From Toxoplasma gondii ME49 (taxonomy: Eukaryota > Apicomplexa > Conoidasida > Eucoccidiorida > Sarcocystidae): DNA of 64,000 bases. The notes below the pieces were generated by a model that was not told the DNA's origin, ran no database searches, and saw nothing but the letters and a program-made list of their open reading frames with translations. Shown piece after piece: positions 35,556-49,200 of the stretch; position 1 is the first letter of the stretch; each line of letters opens with the position of its first letter. A program made the translations under genes and the position numbers. Location: NCBI RefSeq assembly GCF_000006565.2, contig NC_031478.1, forward strand, positions 5,976,212-6,040,211. Direction: 5' to 3'.

Positions 35556-38001
35556 CCACCAGCAGTTTCTTTCTCCATGTGAATCTGCCTCAACCCCCTT
35601 AGAATTTGTGTATCATCTTGGCAAGTGGAGAGTGTTTTCCGCTGACCCGAGGGAAGTGTCAAACCCAGGTGCTTTCTTGTCTTTCCGCTCTTCGATATCT
35701 TGGGACAAAACGTTCAGCGGAGCAACACAGTGAACGGCACCTCGACTGACAAGCCACGTGGACACGATAACAGGCGGAAAACGGCTGCGTTGCATTTTAG
35801 CCAAAGATCGGGAACCACTTCAGGAGTCAACGTCTATATATGGATTCAGAAAAGACGTTTTATACCAAAACAAAATGGTCGTATAAGTGTTTATATGCAG
35901 CTTTTATAGCTGCGGTCTGTCCGTGCACCACGAGGGAACAGGAGGAACAGGAGCGCAAGGAGCCGATCTCAGTATGTTCCTGCCTCCACTCTGGAGTGCG
36001 TCCTTGCTTCATTTCTGTGAAATGGTAACAAAGAAGTCAGAGTGCCCTTGTAAATGAGAGAAATCTCACTTTTTTGCCACTACTGGGACGCAATTCCCCC
36101 TGAGACGGCACATCCACCTGACGTGTGCGGGCGACATCAGGCTGTGCTCTATGGATATGAGATAACATGCGGGAGCGACAGATGACCTAGGATACAGGAT
36201 TGTTTCCAGAAGTGGAGCAACATAAAAAATCTTCCTTGCAGTTTGCACAACCTCCCCCTCACTGCAGACCTGCCATTTAAGGAAAGCATCGCAGCTGCCC
36301 GCTCTATTTAGACCCACAATATGCAGCACCTCCAGATAAGCTGCCGCCATCCACAGTTTCAAAAACGAAAAATGGATAAAAAGGGGACCATCTTATTCAA
36401 ACTGACACTTTTCAGTCTTCGTCGCAGCCCAGGAGACGTCAGAAAAAATCGTGGCCCAAGGAACCAGCTTTCCTGCACGATGCTGAAAAGAAGCTGTGAA
36501 GACGAGTTGCCGCACCTAAAACGTCGATACAATCACGCCTCTCAACTTTTCTGAATGTGTTTTGACTCCGAGGAGGCTCATGGATCGAGGCAAAAAGAGA
36601 GCGAAGAAAGTGTAAAAAACACGGTATCTCTGGGAGATTGGGGATTCGTCAAATGCCAGTTTGTGGGTTGTCTATTCATCCCACGGGGTCCCGCCATAGT
36701 TTTGGTGCCATTACATCCGGAAACAATATTGTTAGGCTCAAATTTCGTTAGGCAGTGCCTATGGAATTATTTCTCGGAAAAAAATATGAGAACCAAAAAC
36801 AAACCTGTCTCCAATACCATTTTTTGTATCTTAGCTACTTACAGGGTACTTCGTACAAGGCTTGAATATGTCTCTGCGTCCATCTAGTCTGGTGCTCGGT
36901 TACACATATGTTAGAAGCGAACTCTCCGCCTCAATTTTTCTTTTCTTTGGACTTCGGTGGTCGGCACTGACGCTTTGCTAGCCCTCGCCTTTGGCGACAT
37001 TCAGCACCCTTGTCTGGACCAAGCCCTTTCCCCACGAGCACAGCCGACTGGCACCAGACGAGTGTATGGTATCTCTACGAAACACAGCACGCCGTTACTC
37101 CTCGAGGAAAGAGACACTTTTAAAGAACAGAGAAAACGTCTCGAGAAGATTCTGCGGGCGGCTTCACCGCTGCTGCCTTTCTGCGCCATTTAGAACAAGG
37201 TGTTCGCCACCTCGTTTATGGCTTATCCGGCCTTCTGCTTCAAAAGGAAAGGCGACCCCTGCTAGCGACCAGTCTTGTTTCTTTGCCAAGAGGCACCTGC
37301 ACGTCAAAACCCAAACATCATTTGCTCGGGGTAAAATCTGTCGCGGACTGTCTACAGCAAATACGCTGCTTTCTCTGAAACACCAGCGACCTTGACAAGC
37401 CACACGCGGGTCGCCCTAGACCGGCTGTCTGCGAGTCTGCAAACGGCAGTTAGCCGAAGCGAAAAACCAATCAGGCACAGCGCTGGACTCGGGGCACCGG
37501 TTTCGGTCAGGGCCCCGAAAGAACCCGTTTCGTGGCCTGTGTCTTTTCTCTGCTCGAAGACGCTAGCTGTGCTTGTGTCTTGCGCTACCTGCGGCCCCTC
37601 TAAATGTCTGCCCGCAACTGCTAGCTGCTGGTCTCGTTGACCGTTGCCGACAAGATCCACGAGAGCGGCGACAACGAGCATACCAGACCCGAAGGCAGGA
37701 GCGGAATCCGAGCAAAGACACCTGTCAAAAAATAATCCTTTTTTATCTTGGACTCGGCCGGATCTGTGTGTCTTGCAACCACTGCTTCGCATAGCGCTGT
37801 CCCGACATCCCGCAGCGCCAACCGTACCACAGTGTTACTTCTGCCAGCTAGTTATTGCGCAGTCTCGGCCAGGAGCCGCAAACAGCGCGCTGGCGGATTC
37901 GCATTTCTATTTCCGGGAATTCCAAGTCAAGACGCATGTCAAGTGACCAAGGCGTCGACGCGTCGAACTCTGTGAAAGCCTTCCACTTGTAACCGGTCAA
38001 C
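35556..38001. other. Spacer with no supported gene
   Basis: About 2.4 kb between two plus-strand genes. Open frames on both strands (36321-36887, 36957-37395, 37352-37792) overlap each other and show no signal peptide, family motif or splice-consistent continuation. The last few hundred bases should hold the promoter of the secreted-protein gene at 38002. Confidence 0.5.
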
Positions 38002-38733
38002 ATGGCGCAATACAAGTCACGCCCTTTGGCAGCTGTTCTGCTGCTCATTACCGTCGGATCGCTGCTGACCGCTTCCGAATCGGTCCAGCTTTCTGAAGGC
38101 ATGAAGAGGCTCAGCATGAGAGGAAGAAGTCCCAGCCCGAAAACGGGAAGATTTGAGAGTGGAGACGAAGGGACATCTACAATGTCGCCCTCCGTCGCAG
38201 CACGCCAACAGGAACTAGGGCTGCTCCGTCCGGAAGAGAGGCTCATTGCGGGTCAAGCCAAAGCAGCGGCGCTACAGACTGTCCATCAATTAGGAGCAGT
38301 TGTTCTTACCCCAGAGCAAGCTAAAGCCGCATTGCTAGACGAAATTCTCAGAGCCACGCAAAATTTGGACCTCAAGAAGTACGAGAATCTCAACACGGAG
38401 CAACAAAAGGCCTATGAACAAGTCCAGAAGGATCTTTCGCTACTGAGTCCGGAAACGAAGGCTTTGCTCATTGAAAATCATAGGAAGGAGAAATCCCTAC
38501 TTGAACAGGCGAAAAGGCTGTTCCGAAAACGCCACTACCACGTTACCAGGCAGGCGGCTTTGGCTGGACAAATCCTCAACGAGCAGAGGGATGCGAGTGG
38601 AGCATTACAATCAGGTGCTGTGAAGGCTGCGATCCGAAAAGCCAACGAGCAGTACAACGTCGCTGAAGAAGACAAGAACTTTAACGAGGAACAGCATGCA
38701 GCACAACTGAAAAAGGTAGGCGCTATGCCCTAG
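38002..38733 (+). CDS. Small secreted, charged, helical protein (candidate dense-granule or vacuolar protein)
   Basis: An intronless frame of 243 residues from the ATG at 38002 (GTCAACATGG) to TAG. The N-terminus has two basic residues and a strong hydrophobic core (PLAAVLLLITVGSLL), then TASES, a good signal peptide cleaved near residue 25-27. No further membrane helix is seen. The mature part is rich in Lys, Gln, Glu and Ala with heptad-like runs (QAKAAALQTVHQL, TEQQKAYEQVQKDL), so a coiled-coil or helical bundle is likely. Two segments, VVLTPEQAKAALL and LSLLSPETKALL, look like an internal repeat. A Ser/Pro-rich linker (RGRSPSPKTGR) follows the signal peptide. In tissue-cyst coccidia, single-exon secreted proteins of this kind are often dense-granule proteins; that is inference. 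I do not recognise the specific protein. Confidence 0.75.
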   Translation: MAQYKSRPLAAVLLLITVGSLLTASESVQLSEGMKRLSMRGRSPSPKTGRFESGDEGTSTMSPSVAARQQELGLLRPEERLIAGQAKAAALQTVHQLGAVVLTPEQAKAALLDEILRATQNLDLKKYENLNTEQQKAYEQVQKDLSLLSPETKALLIENHRKEKSLLEQAKRLFRKRHYHVTRQAALAGQILNEQRDASGALQSGAVKAAIRKANEQYNVAEEDKNFNEEQHAAQLKKVGAMP

Positions 38734-41700
38734 TCGTAAAAACGACGACGAACCCGCGTCGGAAATCCCGAATCTGTTTGGGATGGCTTTGACCGGTATG
38801 AAGAGGTCAAACACAGCTTCTTGTCAGACCAACATTGGTCAATTCTGATTTTTTCCGTTTATTCGTTTTCCATGATGAACAATCACTTTGAATATGGTCT
38901 GCCGCTCAGCACGAAAACGGCACAGACGCATTCCCTCAAACTAGTTACTCTGCTTGAACTAAAACTAATGCTGTTTGCTGGTGAGCTGAAACACCAGAGG
39001 TTCAAACATGTCCGATATACGCATCGCAGGGGTACGCCAGCAACATTACGTTGATTCTGTTCGATTCTTTGATATGTTTCGTGCTCGAATCTGCCGGCCA
39101 AAGTGTGGCCACGGGACGTTCTCCATTGCGAGGGGCCCGATGACCTAATAGGGATTGAGACAACACCCGCTGATCTAACCGATTTCAGAAGTACGCCACA
39201 CGTAGAAGCAGTGGACATCGTCCAACCCATAGAACTATTAGACAGGATCACTCAGAGGCGTGGGTGCGCTTGTAGATTCAGCCCGAAAATGACGGCAAGC
39301 CATCGACCTGAGTTTGGCGTGTCTTGTGTAGATAGTCTGTAGCGGCAACACTGTAGTTTTCGAGAAGATTCAGAAATCTAAGTACTTCGGCTTGACTTCC
39401 ATTTTCGCTTTGGTTTAGATCCATGAGACACGTACGGATTAAGAGCTTCTTCGACAGACAGTCGGATGCGCTGTCGAACACCCTATGCCAGAGATATTGG
39501 TTGGTCGATGCGGGTTTTGGGAGTGGCGCTGGCGGGTCCTTTTTGATAAACGACTGAGATGCTAAATGAATCTAAGAAGGATGTTGAACCAGAACTCAGG
39601 AAGATGTTGGGCTTGTCGACTGACGTCGCAAGGAGCGTCGTGATCCACGTTATAGGTTTCACTGGAGAGGTGGCCGTATGGCTTTCCTCGATGGACTGAG
39701 GAGAATTGTTGGGGGTAGTGCTCTCATTCGTGGTCCCGAGGGAAAGGAAAAACCGTGTGTGTCAAACCGCAGGACAGTGGAACCCTACAACGGGATGCGC
39801 CTGAAAGGGGAACAGGCAGTGGACCGTATATGAACAATGGTGGGGGCGGTTAGAGACGCTTACACGTTTACCTCGTCTCAAGTACTTGAATCGCCGCTTG
39901 TGTAACGAGTGGCTGCAGATGTAAGCCACAAGGGGGTTGGCATGCAGTATTTCCCCTACTGTGTGGGGGCACAGTGTAGGAAGGGGTTTTCTTTCGACGC
40001 GGGCCACCAGTTCCGTGCACTCCATTGTTCAGTTAAGACGAAGGAAACAAATAATGGTACCAGCAGACGATACTGCGCTGGGGAGACGCTGTGCGCCGTT
40101 CGACTTTCTTCTCCTACATCGCAATCGGTACGGAGGAACGCGGAATGCAAGCCTCAACGGTGCGTGACCATCGCTTCTTTGCTCCCTTTCTCCGAACGCA
40201 GTAATTAAGGGGGTTTCTGTTTCAGGGGAGTTGTGCATGCCTGAGATCGGGTGAGAATAACATGACACGATTTTCCGGGAAACCTACACAGTTTTCTCGT
40301 CTCAGGAATTAAGGGAGCACGTTGGTAGAGTGTTGGTCATGCGAGTCCCTGCAGCACTTGCTCTGCGGTATGCACAACCGCGCGAAGTCTGTCTTACGAA
40401 ACAGGCACTTGCATTTCTCAGCAGTGAAGGGATTGGATGATGACCCTTGCCAGCAGCATTCTAGACTGAGACACACATCTAACGGTGGACATGCGAAGAC
40501 TCGGTGATCACTTAGTGCGCATGCGCGACTAATCTTCCAGCCTTTCTACAGAAACTGCCTCCCTTTCTTAATCGTCTCAAACCGCCAAAGAACACAGTTT
40601 CTTCTGAGCAGCACGGCCCCCACCTGACAGCGTGGACTCGCGAGTTGCTGGCTAGACGGAAATTGACTACGCTCAAAGCGCGTGGTATCACCGTGGATCC
40701 AATGACAAACACGTTCGCTTTGTCCATTGCCCGGAAATGAAGCCGTTGCCGACATTCGTTGTTCCTCGAACAGAATCAGCTACACACCTCTACGCAACTC
40801 ACAATATGTGTATACGGGAACGGAGGCGGGCGTGTGCATAGTTCCACATCCACGAAATGTAGTGCGGAAGCCTGAACCCACTTCGTGTCTGGAGAGGACG
40901 ATGCGTGGGTTTTGCGGACAATGCTGCGGGTAATGCACGGGCGAAAGCTTCGTCTCTCCTCTTTCTTTGTTGTTTCCCTGGAAGAGAGCTGCGTCGTTGC
41001 CCTCTCTCCAGTTTTCAGATCACTGGCTCAGACAGCTCTTTGGCGGAACGGCTAGCGACGCCACCTTCCCGTGATCGGGTTCAAAACGAGGTGTTTTCCC
41101 GCACGAATGTGCAAAAAACAACAAGCACGAATCTAGCAACCCTAATAGGTCGCCTTCCCGTCGTCTAACGTTTACCACCGTGTTTCTGCCTGGTGGCGAC
41201 CAGCAATTTCGTGTTTTTTTATCTCAGTTTTTCAGTCACCGTAGGTTGCAGACCGCATGTGCTATCAGCGTTCCTGACTGCGTCACCGTTCCGGTTCCGG
41301 GGAGGCAACAATCTCCGACGGCGTGTGAGTCACTCCTGCGCTATTCTGAGCTCAGTCCCTCCTCTAGTGTTTGCGGGGACTGGAAATTTCCCTTACGAAT
41401 CCCCGTTGCTTTTCCCGCGCCTGTTTCTTAAGAGGCTGACGTGTCTGTGCAAGTTTTCCTTGCTGCAAACAGTCTCCGCGGCAGCTTTCGTCACGTCACT
41501 CACACGCGTGTCTGTCGGGATTGAAACGGCAGAATCGCTGTTCCGCTCCTCCGTCTCTTTTTGTTGCGGGTTTTCCCCACTTTGTTTTCGGAACGCCGTG
41601 TGAGACGGGAAAAGGCACGGAGCACTTCGTTTCTCGCCCGAAAGGCGACCTTGCTGCGCCGGCAACTGCTCGTCTCGTCAACCTGCGTTTTACCACTGTG

Positions 41701-42019
41701 TGCGTGGCAATCGTTGTCCGTTCCGCTTCTTTTGTGTCTGCCTAGAAGCGTGTCCGGCGTTTTGTTCGTGCTGGTCTCCGCGTGGACTTGGGATTATCGC
41801 CCTTACCCCTTCTCCGTATCTTTTTCGGCTCGTTTTCTTCGCGACTCCTCGCGCGCAGTTCCTGACTGCTTTTGGGACGTGCACCCCCCTGGCTCTACGT
41901 ACACCTCGTCACGTATTTATGCCGGTTCTGTCTGCTGCGCTGCGTTCTGGTGGAGCGCTGCATTCGCTGCGCCCGTGCGTCCGCCGTTCCCTGCGTTTCT
42001 TCTTGTCTGCTGCGCGAGA
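38734..42019. other. Spacer and probable 5' untranslated region of NEMF
   Basis: About 3.3 kb. The left part has no supported gene. From about 41180 to 42019 the plus strand becomes pyrimidine-rich and open in several frames, with no stop in the NEMF frame back to 41561; I read this as the transcribed leader of NEMF because family similarity begins only at MAPTKQRVGALDVRA (42020). Confidence 0.5.
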
Positions 42020-45000
42020 ATGGCACCGACGAAGCAGCGCGTAGGCGCACTGGACGTCCGGGCTCTCGTGGCTTCTGTCCGTCCGTCAATTGTCGGCTTG
42101 CGTGTCACGAACGTATACGATTTTTCTGCGGGTGGCAGCCGGGGCGGCACAAGCAGCAGCTACATCTTGAAGTTCGCGGGAAAAGAGTCGAAGGTCTTTC
42201 TCTTCATCCACGCCGGCTTTCGCTTGTACACCACCGAGTGGAAAAAAGACAAGGGCGCGCTGCCGTCGCCCTTTTGCGTGCGACTTCGCAAAGGTCTCCG
42301 AGGCAAGAAACTCGAAGACATTCACCAACATGGAGCGGACCGCGTCGTCATCCTCACCTTCGGCAAGAGCGAAAACGCGCTCCACCTGGTCGTCGAGTTG
42401 TACGTGTCGGGGAACATTATCTTGACAGACCACACAAACCTGATTCAGGCCGTCCTCAGACGCCACACCCTCTCCGCTCCGGCTGGCGCAGCTCCGGCAG
42501 AAGGAGGCCGCGAAGCGCGTCAAGAGACAGAGCAGCGCATCGCCGTCAACGAATACTATCGCCTGGACCCACCGGAAATGTCGCTGCTCCGAGACGCCAT
42601 TCGCCCGATTGACTTCTCTGCGGACGTCGTCAAACGCCAGCTGACAGCCATACAAGAGGCTGCCTGCGGCAAGGACACAAAGTCCAAAACTCAAGTCACC
42701 TGGGCACAGGCTCTTGGCCGCCTCGCCCCCTTCGTCAGCCCCGCGCTTGCCGTCCACGCGCTCCTGGCGACCACCGGGGATGAGAGTGCGAAGAAAAGAG
42801 TCGTGACGCAGGATGGACTCGACGAAGCTGTCGAGAGTTTGCGGCGCGCTGTCATGGAGTGCCTCAGAATGGTGAGCGGAACAACTTTTACAGACAGACA
42901 GACCCGTGGTAACCACAATCGCATGCAACGCCCGAAAAAGGACGACCGGACACCCATGCACACACCGGCTCCAACTCGAGACGAGTGGTGCCATGATCTC
43001 GGCCAGGGGGGACTCACCGAAGGGAGAGAGACAGGGAGGGGAATGAGACAAGCCGGTGGAGAGGAGAGAAGACAATGCAGACGGAGAGCACGAGAGACAC
43101 GCAGGGGAAAAGGGTGACAAAGAGGGAGGAAAGGAGGAACAAAGGCGACAAGGATGGCGTGATGGGGGCAAGGGAGACAGCGAGAAGTGGAGCAGGATGA
43201 CACGAAGCGAAGAGAGAGAAGGGACAAACAACCGAGAAATTTAGGTGACGAATAGAGAGTGAGAAAGGATGGAGGGGGCGAACGAACGGGTCAAGAGAAG
43301 GATATGTCACGCAGGTCGAAACCAAGAATGGCAAGGAGGGCGAAGAAGAAAATCATGAAGCAAACCATTACGAGTAGGGAGAGAAACAAGGGGAATTATT
43401 GCCGCCGGTGTCAATTTTTCTTCTCCCATTTTCCGTGATCTTCCTGTCGTGTCTTTTTCTGTAGCATTCCCTCGTCCAGCGTTGTCCTGTCCGTTTCTCG
43501 TCACGGTGTTTGCGCGTCTCGTGCGTTTATTGTTTCCCTCTTCCTTTTCGCGCGTTCTTTGTTTTCAGCTTCGCGCCGTGAGCTCCGCGGAGGATTTCCT
43601 TGGCGCCGGACCTTTGCCGGCCGAGTTGGAGTCCCAGGCTTCGGCGACGCCGCCCGTGGAAGGCTATATTGTGGCTACGCGCCGCTCCGCCTCGTCTGCA
43701 GAGGAGAAGAGTCTTTCCTTCTCTCTGCTTTACGACTACGAAGAGTTCTCTCCAGTCGTTCTCCGCCAGTTCGCGGACTTGCAGGTGCTGCCCTCCCCTC
43801 AGGACATCCAGCGCGAGAGAGAAGAACGCGCAGCCGTCGCTGTCCAACGCCTCCAAGTAGACAGAAACACAAACTCCCAAAAGGAAGCGGACGAGAAGGA
43901 AGAGGAAGAAGAGCAGGGAGAGAAAGGAGAGAAGGAAAAAAAGGGAGAGAAGGATAACGATGAGGGAGGAGACGATGAGGTAGGGAACGCAGAGACGAGA
44001 GCTACCGGGGATGTGGAATCGGCGGTGGCTGCAGTGCATGCAAACGTGGCGCCGGGGACGCGTGTGTTGCTTCACTTCCGGGATATCAACATGTGCGTGG
44101 ACGAGTATTTCAGTAGCGTCGATGTGCAAAAGAGTGAGCGGGCAGAGGCGCAGGCGCGACAGGAGGCGCTGAGTCGCGTAGAAAAGATCAAAAGCGACCA
44201 GGAGCAACGCATGCAGCTCCTCGAGGAGGAGGCCGCGAATCTGCTCCAGCAAGCCCAGGCCGTGGAGGCGAACGTGGTGCTGGTCGAGCAGATCATCCAG
44301 CTGCTGCGAGCGGCGCTGGCGACAGGCGTGGACTGGGACGAGCTCGGGCGTCAGATGAAGCTGCAGGCGAAGGAGGGGCACCCTCTCGCAGTCCACGTAC
44401 ACGAACTGAAGCTCGAGAAGCAGCGTGCGATGCTTCTACTGGAGGCGCCTCGCCGCGAGGAGGCGGAAGAGCCTGGCGAGGCCTCCGAGACGATTCTGGT
44501 CCCGGTCGATGTGGCGCTCTCTGCCCATGGGAATGCGCAACTCCTTCACTCGCAGGTGAAGCAGCTGAAGGCGAAGACCCAGAAGACTTCTGCGGCGACT
44601 GCGGCGGCCCTGGCGGCTGCAGATCGAAAGGCACAGCGCACACTGAAACAGAAGGACCAGCAGGTGCTGCAGGCTCAGCAGCAGCTCCAGAAAGTCCGCA
44701 AGGCCTTCTGGTTTGAAAAGTTTCACTGGTTCATCTCCAGCGACCACTACCTCGTGCTCGCCGGCAGAGACGCGCAACAGAACGAAATCCTCTTCCGCCG
44801 CTATCTGCGCTCAAACGACGTGTACGTACACGCCGACGTCCACGGTGCAGCCACCTGCATCATCAAGAATTCGAGAGAAACGGAGCCAGGAAAGTGTGAC
44901 GATCCACCCGTCCCCCTCACCACTCTCCAACAGTGTGGAGAATTCGCTGTCTGCAGAAGCAGCGCGTGGACCACCAAGAGCCCCTCTGCAGCCTGGTGGG

Positions 45001-46240
45001 TGTATGGACGCCAGGTCTCGAAGTCCGCCCCCAGCGGCCTGTACCTCAGGTGAGAATGCGACTTCTGCTTGACCCTAGACACAAGACAGCCGACTCCTGA
45101 GGGTGTGAAGGCGTCAGGGGACGCTGGACGAAGTGCAGTGCACAGTTCTGTTGTAGAGAGGTCGACGGTTGTCTCACGAACAGATCGAGGGGAGAAGATG
45201 TGGAGACGTTCTGCGTTGTTAACGCGAGACGAAGGCCCCCGCGTCCCCCCAGAGGATCGAGGTTGTCTTACACTTTTTTCTCGCAGTCTTTCGCTCTTCT
45301 TCATTTATCCCCTTCTCGTAGTCCTTCCTTTCGTTCTTCTCTTGCTTTGCTCACCCTGTCTGTCGTCCTTCTTTTCTGTCTTTCACCGCGTCGGAGACTG
45401 GGTCGCGGGCGATTTTCAGCGTTTGGATTCCTGCAGGTCTCCCGGCTTCCTCTGTGACGCCGTTCTTGTGTCGTTCATTTATTCGTGGCACACCTCCGCG
45501 GCGTCTCCGCCCCTGCTCGTTCTTTTCTCTCCTGTTTCGCTCTTCCCGTGTCTCCACGGTGCCCGTCTTGTGCCAGACTCTTCATATGTTTGTCGTCTGT
45601 CTCCGCACAGACGAGTAAGCGTTTCTCGCGTTTTTCTTCTGTCCTGTCGTTGCTATCTCTGATCGTATTTTCTGTGTCCCTCGTCTTCACTGCCTTCCTC
45701 TCCGTTTCTTCGCTGCTCCGACCTTCGTAGGTTGCTTGATCATGCGTCTCTCTGTCTCTCTCCTCAGCACCGGTTCCTTCATGATTCGCGGCCGACGCAA
45801 CTTCATTCAAGTCCACCGCCTTGAGATGGGATTTGGGCTCCTCTTTCGCTTGGCTGACGAGGCATCCGTTGCCCGCCATGTCGCTGCGCGAACGCGACTG
45901 GCACTCGAAGAAGCTGGAAGCGAAGGTCCCCAAGGCTCCCCTCCCTCTTCCTCTTCGTCGTCGTCTGCTGTGCTTGCTGAGGGAGAGAGTGGAGCAGAGG
46001 GGAGTCGGAGAGGAGTGAAGGCGTCCGTGGGTGGCGAGGACGAGTCGGAAGAGGAGAAATCTGTGAAATTTGGGTTTTTGGAGGCCGCACAGTCTGCGTG
46101 CAGCTCAACGCAAGTAGAACTCTCCGAGAGAAGACGGCAAACGCACACGGAGTTCCTCAGAGACACAGCCATCGAGCATCGCGCGGTGAGAAGAGATGCT
46201 TCTACGAATGCATATCTGTATATATATATATATCTGTATA

Positions 46241-46276
<36 letters not shown>

Positions 46277-49200
46277 CTCATGCGTGCCCGTAAATATATA
46301 TATATATCTTTGTATATATATGTATATATATATATGTATGTATGTATATGTATATGTGTATTTACAGACACATATGTACATATGCATGCATGTATGTACG
46401 TATGCTAATATGGATGCAAATACATGTAGACATGCGTATGCACGCACATGGAGCCTGTGGCGAATCCGTCAAGCGGACCGTGGCGCTCGCTGCAGATCTG
46501 AAAGTTGCTGAACGAGATCCGGTAAACGGCGGTTTGGACAAGTACGGGTGTCGGGATCAATGGCACGTCCGGCGAGAGATCCCTTTATTTTCGTAAACTC
46601 TCGAATTGCTGTTCAGTTGGTTATACTCCTACAATCCTTTTCGTGTCTACGTGACGCCTCTTGCTGGGATGTAGAGGCCAGGGTGGCGTCCAAGATGTAC
46701 ACCGGAGACGAACGGAGGTCGATCACTTGGATCAGAGTGGAGGCGCGGCGCCGTCGTCTTCGGAGTGCTCCTCGGAGAAAAGACGCGTTTTCGGAAAGTA
46801 TCGACTACGCGTTGGACGCTTGATTTTGACCTCGAAAATGCCTTTGTTTACTAGATCCAAGGTCGCCTGTGCTCACTCTCGGCAGCGACTTAGATCGCGT
46901 TGGAGCCTAGCAGTGCATTCGCTCGACCCTGCTCAATCGTGCCACACAGATTCGTGTTGTGGTCCGAGGCCTGTCGATTCTCGGGATCTCCGTTTCTGGC
47001 TGGACTTTTTCAGGCGACGGAGGCTCCGCAGGAAGTTGTTGAATCTCGTCGCGCGTCGGGTGCCGAGGCTACAGGGGCCTCAGATGACGGAGACCCAGTT
47101 CTCGCCCAACTGGAGAAGCAGGAAGAGCGACAGAGACAGCTGCAGGAGCAGCTGAATCAAGTGAAAAGCCAGCTGGAGGAACAACTGAGAATGGCGACCA
47201 GAAGCCCGTCGGTTGGAGTAAGTTGGTGCACCGGAAAAGGCTGGGAGAAAGAGACGACAAAGCAACGGACGGCAAAGAAACAGAACAGAAGAGAACTTGT
47301 CAATAGAAATTCGTGTCGACGAAGCCGCGGGCAAGGAGGGACATGATTTTTTCGACGGCAAGGTTCTCTATCACAGAGATGTCGGCTGTACACACATACA
47401 CACAGCCTCCGTGAGGGTGTGTGTGTCCAGAACAGGTTCGTGGTCTCTGTCTCGAATGAGTTCCACCGAATCCAGGGTGTCTCGCCTACGCGTTTCTAGA
47501 TTCTTTTATTTGCACTGCATATCGAGTGGCGCAGAGCTGTGTGTGCTCGCCCATCATGGAGGGATGGCTGAGGAGGTCGGATTTCGTCTAACGTCTTCTG
47601 GGGCGTGTAGACACGGTGGAGGCTTGGTATCAACCTGGGATGTCGGTGGGAGACAAAAATGAGGGTGACATGCTTCACGAGCTTCCTTCTCCATTGCACG
47701 AGCGTGTGAGAAAGCAGAGGAGAGCATCGGGCTGTCAACTTCGAGTGAATGAAGCCGCACAGTGTGCATCCTCCGACTTTTCCTAGACCCAGCATGCGCT
47801 TCGCGGTGGCCGACTTTCGAGGTGCAGCGTCGAGTTCTCCCCGGCAACGCTGCAGGACGAGGCGAATCAAGCTGGCAGAGACAGTTCTGTGGGGCAACGC
47901 ATTCGCCGGAGACATCCGACAGGACACCTGAGTGTGCAGGACATTGCGGAACTGCGAGGTAGTGACAGACAGGGGGCCAAGCGTGAAAGACCCTCTCTGG
48001 GGAACGGGAGAGGTCCAGAGATAGAGAGGAATTCGAGCAACCGCTTGTCGACTTCTCTCAAATTCCTCGTCGAGTTCGTGCGTTGCGTTAAGATACGCGC
48101 CTGTTTTGTGCTTGTGGACTAGGCGAGAATACGGAACTCCTCAGTTAAGGATCTGAGTGCTCGAAGGAGTGTGGATCGGAGTCGTCATGCCGAAAAAATG
48201 CTCAGGGGGATCAAGTTCGTGACGCAGCGTTGCGACACGAGAAACGCGCAGAAATTAAGCTATTTCATCCAGGAATTTACTTCTCTCTTGTTTGTTCTCC
48301 ATTCTTCTCTCCTCGCTCTTCTTCTTCGCCGTTTCCCTCATGCCGTTCTTTCCTGTCGTCTCCCGCTCCTTCTTCTTCTGCCTCTTTTCTTCGCTTCTTC
48401 GCGCGCTCTGCTTCTTCACATATTCTCTCTCTTCTTTTTTAATCCTCTTTCTTCTTCTCCGTCTTCTTTTCCTCCGTTCCTCCTCCGTTTTCTTCATTCT
48501 TACCTTTCGTCGTGTTCTTCTTCCCTCTCTTTTTTTCCTGCCCTCTCTTTTTTTCCTTCCCTCTTTTCTTTGTATTCTGTCTTCGTGTCAGTCTTTCTCG
48601 TCTTCGCTCCCGTTCCTCAGTCCTGGGGTCCACCTCGTATGTTACAGAGTGGCGGCGCTGAGTGTGTGTGTGGATTCTCAGGCGCAGCTGCGGCGGCAGA
48701 GGTCGTCGAGGTGCAGGAGTTCGTTCGTGGGGAGCAGAGCCGGTTGGAGGAAGAGGCGAGGAGCCGCCGTGCTGCCGCTTCCGACAGAGTGAGTCGAGCG
48801 CCTTCGGATTGCCCTTCTTCTTCCTGCTTTGGAGGGGACATGGCGGAGGAGTTGCGGCCGCTGCAGCAGGAGTTGCTTCAGCGGCAGTACAGCGCAGAGA
48901 CGCACCAGCTGTTGATGGCGGAGAAGCTGCGGGAGGTCGCGCTGCAGCGGGGGACGGAGGAGATGATGGCCCGCGCTGAGAGCGCGCGCAGCCGGCGCCC
49001 CTCGAAGCTGGGGAAGAGCGAGGGTGACGACTGTCATGTCACCTTCTCTCCAGATCCACCCAAGGTGGCGGAGAAAACGATCAGTGCGCTGCATGTGGAC
49101 TTCGACGGCTTGCCTCCAGAAGTCATTCCGCGACGCGCGGAACCTGCGAGTCTCCTGCTGGTGCAGATAGAGGAGGAACTGCGCGAAGCTCGTGGAGAAG

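Noticed and set aside
40313..40350. tRNA-like GTTGGTAGAGTGTTGGTCAT
   Set aside because: It resembles part of a tRNA D-arm and anticodon arm, but no B-box or pairing acceptor stem follows at the right distance.
46105..46447. Tyr/Ile-rich frames on both strands
   Set aside because: Direct translation of the TA/TATG microsatellite.
48171..48681. Long plus-strand open frame continuous with NEMF exon 6
   Set aside because: It is a TTC/CTT pyrimidine tract that stays open in every plus-strand frame; the phase and the AG at 48680-48681 place the exon start at 48682.
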